A stretch of DNA of 64,000 nucleotides from contig CANMMM010000010.1 in assembly GCA_947498935.1 (NCBI GenBank), forward strand, positions 82,426 to 146,425, read 5' to 3'. Positions 38,906 to 48,965 of the stretch are shown here, in pieces (position 1 is the stretch's first letter; each line of letters begins with the position of its first letter). Below the pieces are notes generated by a model that did no database searches, had not been told where the DNA came from, and worked only from the letters and a program-made list of their open reading frames with translations. Source of the stretch: an uncultured Aquimarina sp. GTDB taxonomy: Bacteria; Bacteroidota; Bacteroidia; Flavobacteriales; Flavobacteriaceae. Position numbers and translations under genes: made by a program.

Positions 38906-39697
38906 CTAATTTTCTAATTTGTTCATTAATTGTATCGCTTTTTCTCTGTACAATCCGTTATAGGAGATAATTTCTTTTAGGATGGGAATACTTTTATCGG
39001 ACTGTCCTAGTTTAAGATAACTCAGTGCTCTATACCAAGTAGCATCTTCATAGAACTTGCTCGTATCACTTACATTTTCAAACTGCTGGATGGCTTCTTT
39101 TTCTTTTCCTGTGTTTAGGTAACTATTACCTAAGTATAATCGCAACTGTTCTATTTTAGACATAGCAGTTAACTGTTCTAACTCTCCAATAACTGCTTGG
39201 TACTCACCATTAGCATATTGTTTCATCACTATATCCAATTTTGTTACGACGTGCCCTCTTGTTACATCTTCGGCTGGATAAGGTACGTAGTGTGACAGGT
39301 ATAAATCAGAATTCTTTCCTGCCTGCTGTAGGTTATTCCATAATAGATTTCCTATCCCAAGTAATACGATAAAAGCCGCTGCGATTTTCCAATAGGAGAA
39401 TGAAGAGGAATTGTGTTGTATCGAAAACGAAGTACGCTTTTTCGTTGTGGCTTCTTCAACTTCTTTTTCGGCTTCTTCTTCAGCTCGAATATCCTGATAG
39501 ATATTCTCTATTTTTTTTCTAAATTCTAATGCTTTTGTATCACTTAATACACGATGTAACTCGCGTTGCTTACTTACTTCCAGCGCTAATGCTGGGTCGA
39601 TCGCCATCTCATTTTCAAACGCCTCCATCTCCTCTGGCGGTAATGCCTCTGCAAGATACTCTTCTATTTTTTCAAATAATTCTTGAGTTCTTTCCAT
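38906..39697 (-). CDS. Anti-sigma-like single-TM protein with C-terminal TPR repeats
   Basis: N-term LAEALPPEEMEAFENEMAIDPALALEVSKQREL; TM SYWKIAAAFIVLLGIGNLLW; C-term TPR; follows an ECF sigma gene. Confidence 0.7.
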   Translation of the reverse strand: MERTQELFEKIEEYLAEALPPEEMEAFENEMAIDPALALEVSKQRELHRVLSDTKALEFRKKIENIYQDIRAEEEAEKEVEEATTKKRTSFSIQHNSSSFSYWKIAAAFIVLLGIGNLLWNNLQQAGKNSDLYLSHYVPYPAEDVTRGHVVTKLDIVMKQYANGEYQAVIGELEQLTAMSKIEQLRLYLGNSYLNTGKEKEAIQQFENVSDTSKFYEDATWYRALSYLKLGQSDKSIPILKEIISYNGLYREKAIQLMNKLEN

Positions 39698-39826
39698 TTT
39701 GTTTCATTTTTTCTTCTCTAGGTCATCTTAGACCGAGAAGTTATTTAAGCTGTTATTTTTATCCATAACCATTGATCGTATTTTTTATTATACAGGTCGT
39801 ATGCTTATCGCATTAATACCACCTAC

Positions 39827-40405
39827 TCAATCCTCCGTCGTTTTTTTTAATTCTTTATACATTGGATCTTTTTCTATACGCTCCATTAGTGCTTGTTTGC
39901 ACTCATATTTTTTCTTTCGCGCGTAGCCTTCTGAATACCCCGTTTCCGCTGCAATTTCCCGCATTGTTTTGTCTAAAAATACCATCGAAAGTACTTTCTG
40001 ACACGCGTCGCTCAATGTAAGAAAATATTTTCTATAAATATGTTCCTTTTCACTATTTTCAATAGTTTCTTGTATCGACACATCTTCTCCCTCTATGTTT
40101 GTCAGTACAGTATCATCCATTACGTAGCGTTTATTTACACGCAATCTAGATAACCACATATTCCTACAAATTGCAAAAAAATACGTTTTCAACGAAGAGG
40201 TAATCTCCAAGGAATTATCCCCAATCTTTTGGTAGATAACCATCAACGCGTCATGAAACACATCACCTACATCATCTTCACTTCCGGAATTTTGCAAAAT
40301 ATAATTGCGGACGTGTGGAAGATGATCCCTGTAGAACTTCTCTATCACCGCGTCATCATCTGCAATTATACCCTCTATAATTTTACGATCATCAATGTTA
40401 CTCAT
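39827..40405 (-). CDS. ECF-type RNA polymerase sigma factor
   Basis: DVFHDALMVIYQKI region 2, C-terminal HTH MREIAAETGYSEGYARKKKYECKQAL; internal Met start MSNIDDRK preferred. Confidence 0.85.
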   Translation of the reverse strand: MSNIDDRKIIEGIIADDDAVIEKFYRDHLPHVRNYILQNSGSEDDVGDVFHDALMVIYQKIGDNSLEITSSLKTYFFAICRNMWLSRLRVNKRYVMDDTVLTNIEGEDVSIQETIENSEKEHIYRKYFLTLSDACQKVLSMVFLDKTMREIAAETGYSEGYARKKKYECKQALMERIEKDPMYKELKKTTED

Positions 40406-40458
40406 CTTATAATGTAATCCAACCACTAATTGTTACCCTATTTTTTCCTTTTTTTTTA

Positions 40459-40495
40459 CAATTTGTCGAAAAAAGTTTCTTTTTTCGACAAATTG
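40459..40495. repeat. Perfect 17-bp inverted repeat with 3-nt loop upstream of the sigma factor gene
   Basis: CAATTTGTCGAAAAAAG-TTT-CTTTTTTCGACAAATTG. Confidence 0.9.
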
Positions 40496-40839
40496 CAGCA
40501 TACAAAAATAACAATTTTTTGTTGTTCAATTATTGCTTATCTCTTGAATTATATAGCACTAAGCTTTATTTTATGTATCAATAGCTCCCTGATTTTAAAT
40601 CGTATGGAATTATAAAAAAATAAAATCACGTCGCACTACCTTTTTTATACCCTTAAGAAGAATATTTCATTCTTTCTTTTCTAGAAACTTCCTTGCTAGC
40701 ACATCTACTATAAACTAGTGAAAAACACCAATTGTTGCACGAACAACTATCTATTACTAGCAAACTGATCTTTTAAATCCCGTATTTAAAATGAGAATAA
40801 CGTATAATTGTTTACATTCGTATCCATTACATTTATATC

Positions 40840-41850
40840 ATGATTTTAGTTACTGGAGCCACGGGACTCGTAGGTAGTCATTTATTATTACAACTCGTAC
40901 AGGAAGAGCAACCTATACGAGCACTATACAGAACTGACGCTAAAAAAAAATATGTCCAGCAGCTTTTTACTGCTTTATTACCCAATAGCCCTACTGCTTT
41001 CGATCGCATCGAATGGGTACAAGCTACAGTAAATGATATTCCTGCATTGACCAGCGCTTTTGATAAGGTAACGCATGTATACCATTGTGCTGCTATGATT
41101 TCATTCGAGCCATACGAGCATAAACTAATTAGAAAAACAAATATCGAAGGTACGGCTAATATTGTAAACCTGTGTCTAACGCATCATGTAGAGAAATTAT
41201 GCCATGTAAGTTCTATTTCAGCGATCGATGAGGCTATAGAAAAAAAAGTGATCGACGAGACCAATGAGTGGAATCCCGAAACCACACACTCTGTATATGC
41301 GATTTCTAAATATGGTGCAGAAATGGAAGTGTGGCGAGGCACACAAGAAGGACTAAACGCTGTGATTGTAAATCCTGGAATTATTATAGGTAGTGGCTTT
41401 TTTGAATCGGGGAGTGGTTTTATGTTTAAAAAAATGTATCAAGGCATGCGATTTTATACCACAGGTAGTAGTGGATATGTAGGCATCAAGGATGTGATCC
41501 AAATTATGACTGCGTTGATGAGCAGCACTATCGTAAACGAACGTTTTATCGTCGTTTCAGAAAACATGAGCTACCAACAATCACTTAGTAAAATTGCCCG
41601 CCAGTTAGGCAAAAAAGCGCCTTCTTATAAAATAACTCCTATGGCTATGAAAACGGTATATTACCTACAATGGTTTCGATACCAATTATTCGGCACCAAA
41701 CGCACGATCGTACGTGCTTCTATAAAAAGTGCTTTTAGCACCCATAGTTATGAAAACCAAAAGGTACGAAAAGCACTAAATTATGATTTTATGCCTATTG
41801 ATCAAGCTATTGCCGAGACGGCTTCTTTTTTCTTGCAGCAGCATTCTTAG
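40840..41850 (+). CDS. NAD-dependent epimerase/dehydratase
   Basis: ILVTGATGLVGSHLL, HVSSISAIDE, YAISKYGAEMEVWR. Confidence 0.9.
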   Translation: MILVTGATGLVGSHLLLQLVQEEQPIRALYRTDAKKKYVQQLFTALLPNSPTAFDRIEWVQATVNDIPALTSAFDKVTHVYHCAAMISFEPYEHKLIRKTNIEGTANIVNLCLTHHVEKLCHVSSISAIDEAIEKKVIDETNEWNPETTHSVYAISKYGAEMEVWRGTQEGLNAVIVNPGIIIGSGFFESGSGFMFKKMYQGMRFYTTGSSGYVGIKDVIQIMTALMSSTIVNERFIVVSENMSYQQSLSKIARQLGKKAPSYKITPMAMKTVYYLQWFRYQLFGTKRTIVRASIKSAFSTHSYENQKVRKALNYDFMPIDQAIAETASFFLQQHS

Positions 41851-42343
41851 TCAGTTTATCACTTATCGACTGTAGCTTTTCTGCTGCTGTAATAGTTTTT
41901 TTTTCCTCTTTAGCTACCGACAGCGTATCCTCTTTAGCGAGTTTGATTTTAGCCTTTGCAATAGAATCTTCTACTCTTTTTAAAGAATCCTCTTGTTTCT
42001 TTAGCTTTTCATAAGTATCCTTTGATGCCTTTAGATTCTGTTTCACCTTATCGAATACTTTTTTATACGTATCCATCTGGCTCACATACCATCGATTGTT
42101 CTCTGCAAATACCAAACTATCAATCTCATATTTTTCTAAAATATACTTTTCGGGATTGATCTTATGTTTATCAAAGTTTTTCTTGAACGAACTTTTCGCT
42201 GCCTTTACAAATGCTATATCAGTAAGGATCGTTACCATCTGTTCTTCGGTGATAAAATTCTCTGGCTTTTCGGGAGTTTCTAGGCTTTGGCAAGCTACTG
42301 CTCCCAATAAGACCCCCCAAAAAAATAGCTTACGGATCATCAT
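41807..42343 (-). CDS. DUF4296-like lipoprotein
   Basis: Lipobox GAVACQ; P.NFI.EEQMVTILTDIAFVKAA; upstream of pyrC. Confidence 0.75.
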   Translation of the reverse strand: MMIRKLFFWGVLLGAVACQSLETPEKPENFITEEQMVTILTDIAFVKAAKSSFKKNFDKHKINPEKYILEKYEIDSLVFAENNRWYVSQMDTYKKVFDKVKQNLKASKDTYEKLKKQEDSLKRVEDSIAKAKIKLAKEDTLSVAKEEKKTITAAEKLQSISDKLTKNAAARKKKPSRQ

Positions 42344-43686
42344 CGGTCAAAAGTTAATCGTTGTGCATTCTTTACATCATAAAACTTAAAGTTCTTATAC
42401 ACTAAGCTTCCATTCACAAACGTATGCGTGATTCTAGAAGTAAATGTAGTACCCTCAAACGGAGACCAACCACACTTATAGGCGATATTGTCTTTGTTTA
42501 CGGTCCAAGGTGCATTGAGATCTACCAACACTGCATCAGCATGATATCCTTCTTTGATATATCCTCGTTTTTCTACTTGGAATAGAATTGCAGGATTATG
42601 ACACATTTTTTCTACAATCTTCTCTAATGAAATTTGCTCTCTGTGATAAAACTCCAACATCGCTGGTAAGGCATGCTGCACTAATGGCCCACCAGAAGGA
42701 GCTTTGGTGTACACATTGTCCTTTTCTTCTTTGGTATGTGGTGCATGATCCGTAGCAATCACATCTAATTTATCATTCAGCAAAGCCTTAAACAAAGCAT
42801 CTCTATCCTTCGCTGTTTTTACTGCTGGATTCCATTTGATCAATGTTCCTTTCTCCTTATAATCTTCATCAGAAAACCATAAATGATGAATACACACTTC
42901 TGCCGTTATCTTCTTATCCTTTAACGGAATTTTATTGGTAAACAATTCCAATTCCTTGGCAGTCGATAAATGGAATACATGCAATCTAGCTCCTGTTTTT
43001 TTGGCTAGTGCTACCGCTCTAGAAGAAGACAAATAACACGCCTCTTCATTCCGGATGACTGGGTGCATTTCTATAGGAATATCATCTCCATATTGTACTT
43101 TATAAGTAGCCGTATTATTTCTAATTGTACTTTCATCCTCGCAATGTACCGCTATCAGAAGATCTGTAGATGCAAATATTTTTTCTAATACCTCTGGATT
43201 ATCCACCAACATATTCCCTGTAGACGAACCTAAAAACAATTTTAATGCCGCCACTTTTTTAGGATCTACTTTCAGAATTTCTTCTAAGTTATCATTGGTT
43301 CCCCCGAACATAAACGAATAGTTGGCATAACTCGTTTTAGCAGCAATTTCGAATTTTTCTTCTAATTTTTCGATGGTGGTCGTTTGCGGATTGGTGTTGG
43401 GCATCTCTATAAAAGAAGTAATCCCTCCTGCTATTGCAGCTCTAGATTCCGTTTCGATCGTAGCTTTATGTGTCAATCCTGGCTCTCTAAAATGTACCTG
43501 ATCATCGATTACTCCTGGTAATAAATACTTACCTTCTGCATCAAATACATTTACATTAGGAGACTTTGCACTAATCTGCGGTGCAATTTCTTTAAAAAAA
43601 CCATTCTCGATATACACATCGCCATTCATGATCTTTCCTTCATTCACGATATTGGCATTCTTAATCAATACACTATTCATACTCAT
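42340..43686 (-). CDS. pyrC: Dihydroorotase
   Basis: LLPGVIDDQVHFREPGLTHKATIETES, VHCEDE, VIATDHAPHTKEEK. Confidence 0.94.
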   Translation of the reverse strand: MSMNSVLIKNANIVNEGKIMNGDVYIENGFFKEIAPQISAKSPNVNVFDAEGKYLLPGVIDDQVHFREPGLTHKATIETESRAAIAGGITSFIEMPNTNPQTTTIEKLEEKFEIAAKTSYANYSFMFGGTNDNLEEILKVDPKKVAALKLFLGSSTGNMLVDNPEVLEKIFASTDLLIAVHCEDESTIRNNTATYKVQYGDDIPIEMHPVIRNEEACYLSSSRAVALAKKTGARLHVFHLSTAKELELFTNKIPLKDKKITAEVCIHHLWFSDEDYKEKGTLIKWNPAVKTAKDRDALFKALLNDKLDVIATDHAPHTKEEKDNVYTKAPSGGPLVQHALPAMLEFYHREQISLEKIVEKMCHNPAILFQVEKRGYIKEGYHADAVLVDLNAPWTVNKDNIAYKCGWSPFEGTTFTSRITHTFVNGSLVYKNFKFYDVKNAQRLTFDR

Positions 43687-44423
43687 ATTTCGTAACGACT
43701 AAATAAACTTTTTAATTTCATAGTAATCACTCCAAAAACAGCTTCAGAAATAATTCCTTTGCTCATTTTGGAATTCCCTCTGGTTCTATCTGTAAAAATG
43801 ACAGGGATTTCTTGGATTTCAAATTTTCTTAAGTAAGCTTTAAACTTCATTTCTATCTGAAAAGCATACCCCATAAATTTAATCTTGTCCAATGCGATGG
43901 TCTCTAACACTTTTCTTCTGTAGCATATAAATCCAGCAGTTGTATCATGGATATCCATACCCGTGATAAAACGTACATATCTAGACGCCACCCAAGAAAG
44001 TAATACTCTACTCATGGGCCAATTCACAACATTTACACCTGTAACATATCTAGACCCAATAGCTATATCTGCATTTCCTTTGGCACATGCATTGTACAGC
44101 CGTATCAGATCATTAGGATTGTGAGAAAAATCAGCATCCATTTCAAAAACGTATGCATAGGATCGTTCTAAAGCCCACTTGAACCCACAGATATACGCTG
44201 TACCAAGTCCCAATTTACCCGCTCTTTCTACTAAAAAAAGACGGTCTTTATATATAGTTTGTAATTCTTTTACCTTAGCCGCTGTGCCATCTGGAGAATT
44301 GTCATCTACAATCAGAATATCAAAATCTCGCTGTAGCGAAAATACATTTTTCACAATGCGCTCAACATTTTCAATTTCATTATAGGTAGGTATAATTACT
44401 AAAGCATCTACCATATTAGCCAA
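43683..44423 (-). CDS. Polyprenol monophosphomannose synthase-like GT2
   Basis: VIIPTYNEIENVERIV, LIVDDNSPDGTA, EMDADFSHNP. Confidence 0.92.
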   Translation of the reverse strand: MANMVDALVIIPTYNEIENVERIVKNVFSLQRDFDILIVDDNSPDGTAAKVKELQTIYKDRLFLVERAGKLGLGTAYICGFKWALERSYAYVFEMDADFSHNPNDLIRLYNACAKGNADIAIGSRYVTGVNVVNWPMSRVLLSWVASRYVRFITGMDIHDTTAGFICYRRKVLETIALDKIKFMGYAFQIEMKFKAYLRKFEIQEIPVIFTDRTRGNSKMSKGIISEAVFGVITMKLKSLFSRYEI

Positions 44424-44559
44424 TTTGTGGCAAATATAACTAAATAATCACTAGTTCAATTTTAGTTTTTGCCCTGTTTATTATGGAACTCATCTTGACT
44501 GTTTCTTTTCTCTAAAAAATGACTGAAATTCACCTGTATTTCGTTACTTTTTTGATTTT

Positions 44560-44697
44560 GAAATGGTTTAAACATTTTTGATTTTAGCGAAAAGCGAAGG
44601 TTTTATACCTAAAAAAAATATTTATTTTAGTGCGTAGCAGTATTCTAGAACTCAAAAACTAGCTTTTTAGCAACTTATAAAAAGTACATATTACCTC
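44560..44697. repeat. Diverged copy of the GAAGTGG inverted-repeat family
   Basis: GAAATGGTTTAAACATTTTTGATTTTAGCGAA...gcgtagcagtattctagaactcaaaaa. Confidence 0.55.
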
Positions 44698-44891
44698 TTT
44701 ACTGAACTGTATCTATACCACAAGTGTTGCAACGTCCCTACCCAAAAAAGCGAAAGGTCTTTGTATCCCCCTATATAATCTACGCATACACTCTCCATAT
44801 AAAATATCCTAAAATCGCTGGTAATAACTTATTTTTGTACTATTCTACCATCGAAAAGCAAAAAACTAAGCAAGTAAGAGGTGACAAACAC

Positions 44892-45545
44892 ATGGAAATA
44901 ATTCTCAGGGAAGCTCCTACCAATGATTGGATAACAATAGTACTATTTATTTGTACAGCTACATTAGCTGCTGCCAAATTAATGAATGCCACATTATTTG
45001 CAGATTTTATAATGCTATTCAATAGCAATAAATATTTAGCCTTCTATCACAAAGAAAATAAGCTATCCTCTTTCTTCAATAGTCTTTTAGTACTTGTACA
45101 AATTTTATCTGTTTCCTTATTTATCTATATAACAGCAGATACCTTTCGATTTGAAGACATAGCAGTAGATCAGCTACTGTTTTTTAAAATAGCTGGCTTT
45201 TATGCAGTTTTATTACTTTTTAAAATTTTTGTCGAAAAAATAATTGCTGCCATTTTTTCGATAGAATCCGTTATCGAACACTACTTATTCTATAAAATCT
45301 CCTACCGCAACTTTCTAGGATTACTATTACTTCCTCTTAATTTTTTCTTTATATATACCGCAAAACCTTCGCAAACTGCGATCAGCATACTGCTTATACT
45401 TATCATAATTCTTAATGTTTTCATACTAGCCGCTATTTACAAGAAAAATGAAAACATTATTTTAAGCCACTTATTTTATTTTATTTTGTATCTTTGCACT
45501 CTTGAAATTGCTCCCTACTTTATACTATATAAGGTAATTATGTAG
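44892..45545 (+). CDS. DUF4271-like membrane protein
   Basis: Multi-TM, directly upstream of hemD; MEIILREAPTNDWITIVLFI start preferred over the supplied upstream start. Confidence 0.75.
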   Translation: MEIILREAPTNDWITIVLFICTATLAAAKLMNATLFADFIMLFNSNKYLAFYHKENKLSSFFNSLLVLVQILSVSLFIYITADTFRFEDIAVDQLLFFKIAGFYAVLLLFKIFVEKIIAAIFSIESVIEHYLFYKISYRNFLGLLLLPLNFFFIYTAKPSQTAISILLILIIILNVFILAAIYKKNENIILSHLFYFILYLCTLEIAPYFILYKVIM

Positions 45546-45583
45546 TAGGTATAAAAGTAGTATTTCATAAAAAACGACTATAT

Positions 45584-46330
45584 ATGAAAGTGAAAACGAT
45601 TTTGGTATCGCAACCAGAACCTAAAGTAGAGAATTCACCTTATTTTGAGCTGGAAGAGAAAGAAAAGGTTAAGATTGACTTTATTCCGTTTATTCATGTA
45701 GAAGGTGTAGACGCTAAAGAGGTGAGACAGCAAAAGGTAGATCTATCAAATTTTACAGCGATTATACTTACAAGTAGAAATTCTGTAGATCATTTTTTTA
45801 GAATTGCCGAAGAGATGCGCTTTAAAGTACCAGATACATTAAAATATTTCTGCCAGAGTGAAGCAGTAGCATACTACCTGCAAAAATATGTAGTCTATAG
45901 AAAAAGAAAAATATATGTAGGAAAGCGTACGTTCCAAGAATTGACGCCACTGATTAAAAAATACAAAAACGAAAAATTCTTACTCCCTTCTTCCGACAAA
46001 CTAAAACCACTAATTCCTGATACTCTAGATGGATTAAAAGTGGATTGGAAACAAGGCGTGTTTTACAGAACAGTAGTAAGTGATCTTTCTGACCTACGAA
46101 ACGTATTCTACGATGTACTCGTATTTTTCAGTCCATCAGGTATTAAATCATTATTCGAAAACTTTCCAGATTTCAAACAAAATAATACCAGAATTGCTGT
46201 TTTTGGAAACTCTACCATTCGTGCCGCTGAAGAGCACAATTTAGTAGTGAATATCCAAGCACCAACTCCAGAAACTCCATCCATGACGATGGCACTACAG
46301 AAATACATCAAAGAGGTGAACAAAAAGTAA
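45584..46330 (+). CDS. hemD: Uroporphyrinogen-III synthase
   Basis: KTILVSQPEPKVENSPYFELEEK, AIILTSRNSVDHFF, VFFSPSGIKSLFEN. Confidence 0.9.
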   Translation: MKVKTILVSQPEPKVENSPYFELEEKEKVKIDFIPFIHVEGVDAKEVRQQKVDLSNFTAIILTSRNSVDHFFRIAEEMRFKVPDTLKYFCQSEAVAYYLQKYVVYRKRKIYVGKRTFQELTPLIKKYKNEKFLLPSSDKLKPLIPDTLDGLKVDWKQGVFYRTVVSDLSDLRNVFYDVLVFFSPSGIKSLFENFPDFKQNNTRIAVFGNSTIRAAEEHNLVVNIQAPTPETPSMTMALQKYIKEVNKK

Positions 46331-46353
46331 ACCACCTCACCCTTATAACATCA

Positions 46354-46400
46354 CAAAAAAAGACTGTCCGAAAAATATTTTTCGGACAGTCTTTTTTTTA
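46354..46400. terminator. Bidirectional intrinsic terminator
   Basis: AAAAAAAGACTGTCCGAAAAAtaTTTTTCGGACAGTCTTTTTTT between convergent genes. Confidence 0.92.
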
Positions 46401-46419
46401 TCAAAGTAGTGTCATCCTT

Positions 46420-46824
46420 TTATTTTGCAGCACGCATAAAAGCTACCAACATTCGCACCCAACCTACAATCAAGAACAGTCCTCCCATGGGAGTTACAAA
46501 AGCGATCCCAGACAGCGACACTCCCATTACCTCATCCAATACCAACAGATAAATCGACCCCGAAAACAAAATCGTACCTATTAGAAACAAGTAAAAAATT
46601 TGTCGTTGTTGTTTCTCTGTCAAAAAAGACAGTCCTCCTATCACTATACACATGATCGCATGATACATCTGATAGCGCACTCCTGTCTCGAAAGAAGCCA
46701 CCGCTTCTGCTGCCACTAGCTGCTTTAACCCATGTGCCCCAAAAGCCCCCAACAATACCGCTAGCAGTCCTGCCATAGCACCCGTAATCAAAATCGCTTT
46801 ACGCATTCCCTTATTTAATTCCAT
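46420..46824 (-). CDS. DUF423 membrane protein
   Basis: AVLLGAFGAHGLK...FETGVRYQMYHA...FSGSIYLL...TPMGGLFLIVGW. Confidence 0.93.
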   Translation of the reverse strand: MELNKGMRKAILITGAMAGLLAVLLGAFGAHGLKQLVAAEAVASFETGVRYQMYHAIMCIVIGGLSFLTEKQQRQIFYLFLIGTILFSGSIYLLVLDEVMGVSLSGIAFVTPMGGLFLIVGWVRMLVAFMRAAK

Positions 46825-46962
46825 ATCTTATTTTTACACACCATCAAGATTACGATTTTCTGAATTTTTACTCCTCAATTCTTCTAATTCGACCACAGAA
46901 AATCACTAATTCTATAGGGTATTTATTACATTCGTATCAAAGTTATCAAAATAACACCAACT

Positions 46963-48333
46963 ATGCGCAAGATACTAGTCATTGGTGCTGGAAAATCCAC
47001 TGCGGTTTTGATCCAGTATTTTCAGGATAAATCCACTTCCGAAAACCTACACATCACTATTGGCGATAGAGATATTACACACGCACAGGATCTTGCTGGC
47101 CACCATCCACACACTACCGCCATACCCCTAGATGTCTTCGACACCACAGCTAGACAGGCCGCTGTACAAGCAGCAGACATCGTAGTTTCCATGCTCCCCG
47201 CACGATTCCATATAGAAGTTGCCAAAGATTGCCTAGCTTATAACAAATGTCTAGTAACCGCATCCTATATCAGTCCAGAAATGCAAGCACTTAATAAAGA
47301 AGTAAAGAAAAAAGGGCTGATCTTTATGAATGAAATTGGTGTAGACCCAGGCATCGATCACATGAGTGCCATGCAAGTATTAGATCGTATACGCGAGCAA
47401 GGCGGCAATATTCTCTTATTCGAATCCTTTACTGGCGGATTAATCGCTCCAGAAAGCGACACCAATTTATGGAATTATAAATTCACTTGGAACCCCCGAA
47501 ATGTAGTCGTTGCAGGACAAGGAGGCGCTGCTGAATTTCTACAAGAAGGTACTTATAAATACATCCCATACCATAAATTATTTCGCAGAACCGAATTCCT
47601 AGAAGTAGACGGATACGGGAGGTTTGAAGCGTATGCCAACAGGAATTCGCTAAAATACCAAGACATTTACGGGCTCAAAGACATCAAAACACTTTACCGA
47701 GGCACCATCAGGCGTGTAGGCTTCTCCAAGGCTTGGAATATTTTTGTACAACTCGGAATGACCGCAGATGATTATACCATCGAAAACTCCGAACACATGA
47801 GCTACAGAGCCTTTACCAATTCCTTTTTAGCATACTCCCCTAACGACTCCGTAGAACTCAAGCTAAGACATTATCTAAAAATAGATCAAGATGATAGTAT
47901 CTGGGACAAGCTAGTAGAGCTTGACATCTTTAATCCGCACAAAAAAATCGGTATCCCCAATGCCACTCCTGCGCAGATGCTTCAAAAAATCCTACTAGAT
48001 GCATGGTCATTAGACGAGGGCGACAAAGACATGCTAGTCATGTATCATAAGTTTGGATACGAACTGAATGGAAAACGCCAGCAAATAGACGCTACCATGG
48101 TCAGTATCGGCACCAACCAAAAATACACCGCTATGGCCAAAACCGTAGGACTCCCTGTAGCCATGGCTACGCTTCGTATTCTAAACAAGGAGATTACCAC
48201 CACGGGCGTGCAAATCCCTATCCATAAAGAAGTATACGAACCTATTCTCCAAGAATTAGAAGCCTACGACATCGTATTCCATGAAAAAGAGCGACCTTAT
48301 CTAGGGTATAATCCAGATGGAGTAAAAGGATAA
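46963..48333 (+). CDS. Saccharopine dehydrogenase-like (reductase) protein
   Basis: ILVIGAGKSTAVLIQYF; NEIGVDPGIDHMSAMQVLDRI; FTGGLIAPESDTNLWNYKFTWNPRNVV. Confidence 0.92.
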   Translation: MRKILVIGAGKSTAVLIQYFQDKSTSENLHITIGDRDITHAQDLAGHHPHTTAIPLDVFDTTARQAAVQAADIVVSMLPARFHIEVAKDCLAYNKCLVTASYISPEMQALNKEVKKKGLIFMNEIGVDPGIDHMSAMQVLDRIREQGGNILLFESFTGGLIAPESDTNLWNYKFTWNPRNVVVAGQGGAAEFLQEGTYKYIPYHKLFRRTEFLEVDGYGRFEAYANRNSLKYQDIYGLKDIKTLYRGTIRRVGFSKAWNIFVQLGMTADDYTIENSEHMSYRAFTNSFLAYSPNDSVELKLRHYLKIDQDDSIWDKLVELDIFNPHKKIGIPNATPAQMLQKILLDAWSLDEGDKDMLVMYHKFGYELNGKRQQIDATMVSIGTNQKYTAMAKTVGLPVAMATLRILNKEITTTGVQIPIHKEVYEPILQELEAYDIVFHEKERPYLGYNPDGVKG

Positions 48334-48420
48334 GGGCGTTCCCCAAGGGTCGGGCTATCCGCTGTATCTTTTTTGGTTTTGCAGAAAACCAAAAAAGGAT
48401 GCCGCTCCTATCCCTAACGC
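48334..48420 (+). repeat. GCGTTAGGGAT/AACGCCC structured element, copy 6
   Basis: Begins at the base after the 46963-48333 stop codon. Confidence 0.9.
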
Positions 48421-48496
48421 AGCAACACACGACACCGTTAGCTAGTCTTTAGTACTTTTTGTACTTTTGGAAAGTAACCGAAATACTGCTGTAGTG

Positions 48497-48964
48497 AAAA
48501 ATCCTAATCCTCAACTGAAGATCGACGGAATTGACAAAGAAATCTTGCGCAATCTCATGGAAGATGCCAGAACCCCTATCTTAGAAATCGGCAGAAAAGT
48601 AGGCATTTCTGGCGCAGCGATTCACCAACGACTACGAAAACTTGAAGCCTCTGGTCTTATTGCAGGTTCTAAATTCGTTATCGACCCTAAAGTACTCGGT
48701 TATAAAACTATGGCATTCGTAGGCGTCTACCTAGACAAAGCAGTCAGCAACCCTAAAGCCGTACGACAACTCCAAGAAATCCCAGAAGTAATCGAATGCC
48801 ACTACACCACAGGAAATTGGTCTATTTTTATTAAAATCCTTTGCAAAGACAACGAGCATTTAATGAACGTACTAAACAAAGAGATACAAGCCATCGAAGG
48901 CGTCTCTCGTACCGAAACCTTTATCTCTCTAGACCAACAAATCAATAGACAAATCAAAATCTAA
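48497..48964 (+). CDS. Lrp/AsnC family transcriptional regulator
   Basis: LKIDGIDKEILRNLMEDARTPILEIGRKVGISGAAIHQRLRKLEASGLI; GTG start preferred because TACTTTTG promoter-like sequence overlaps the supplied start. Confidence 0.9.
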   Translation, partial: KNPNPQLKIDGIDKEILRNLMEDARTPILEIGRKVGISGAAIHQRLRKLEASGLIAGSKFVIDPKVLGYKTMAFVGVYLDKAVSNPKAVRQLQEIPEVIECHYTTGNWSIFIKILCKDNEHLMNVLNKEIQAIEGVSRTETFISLDQQINRQIKI

Positions 48965-48965
48965 A

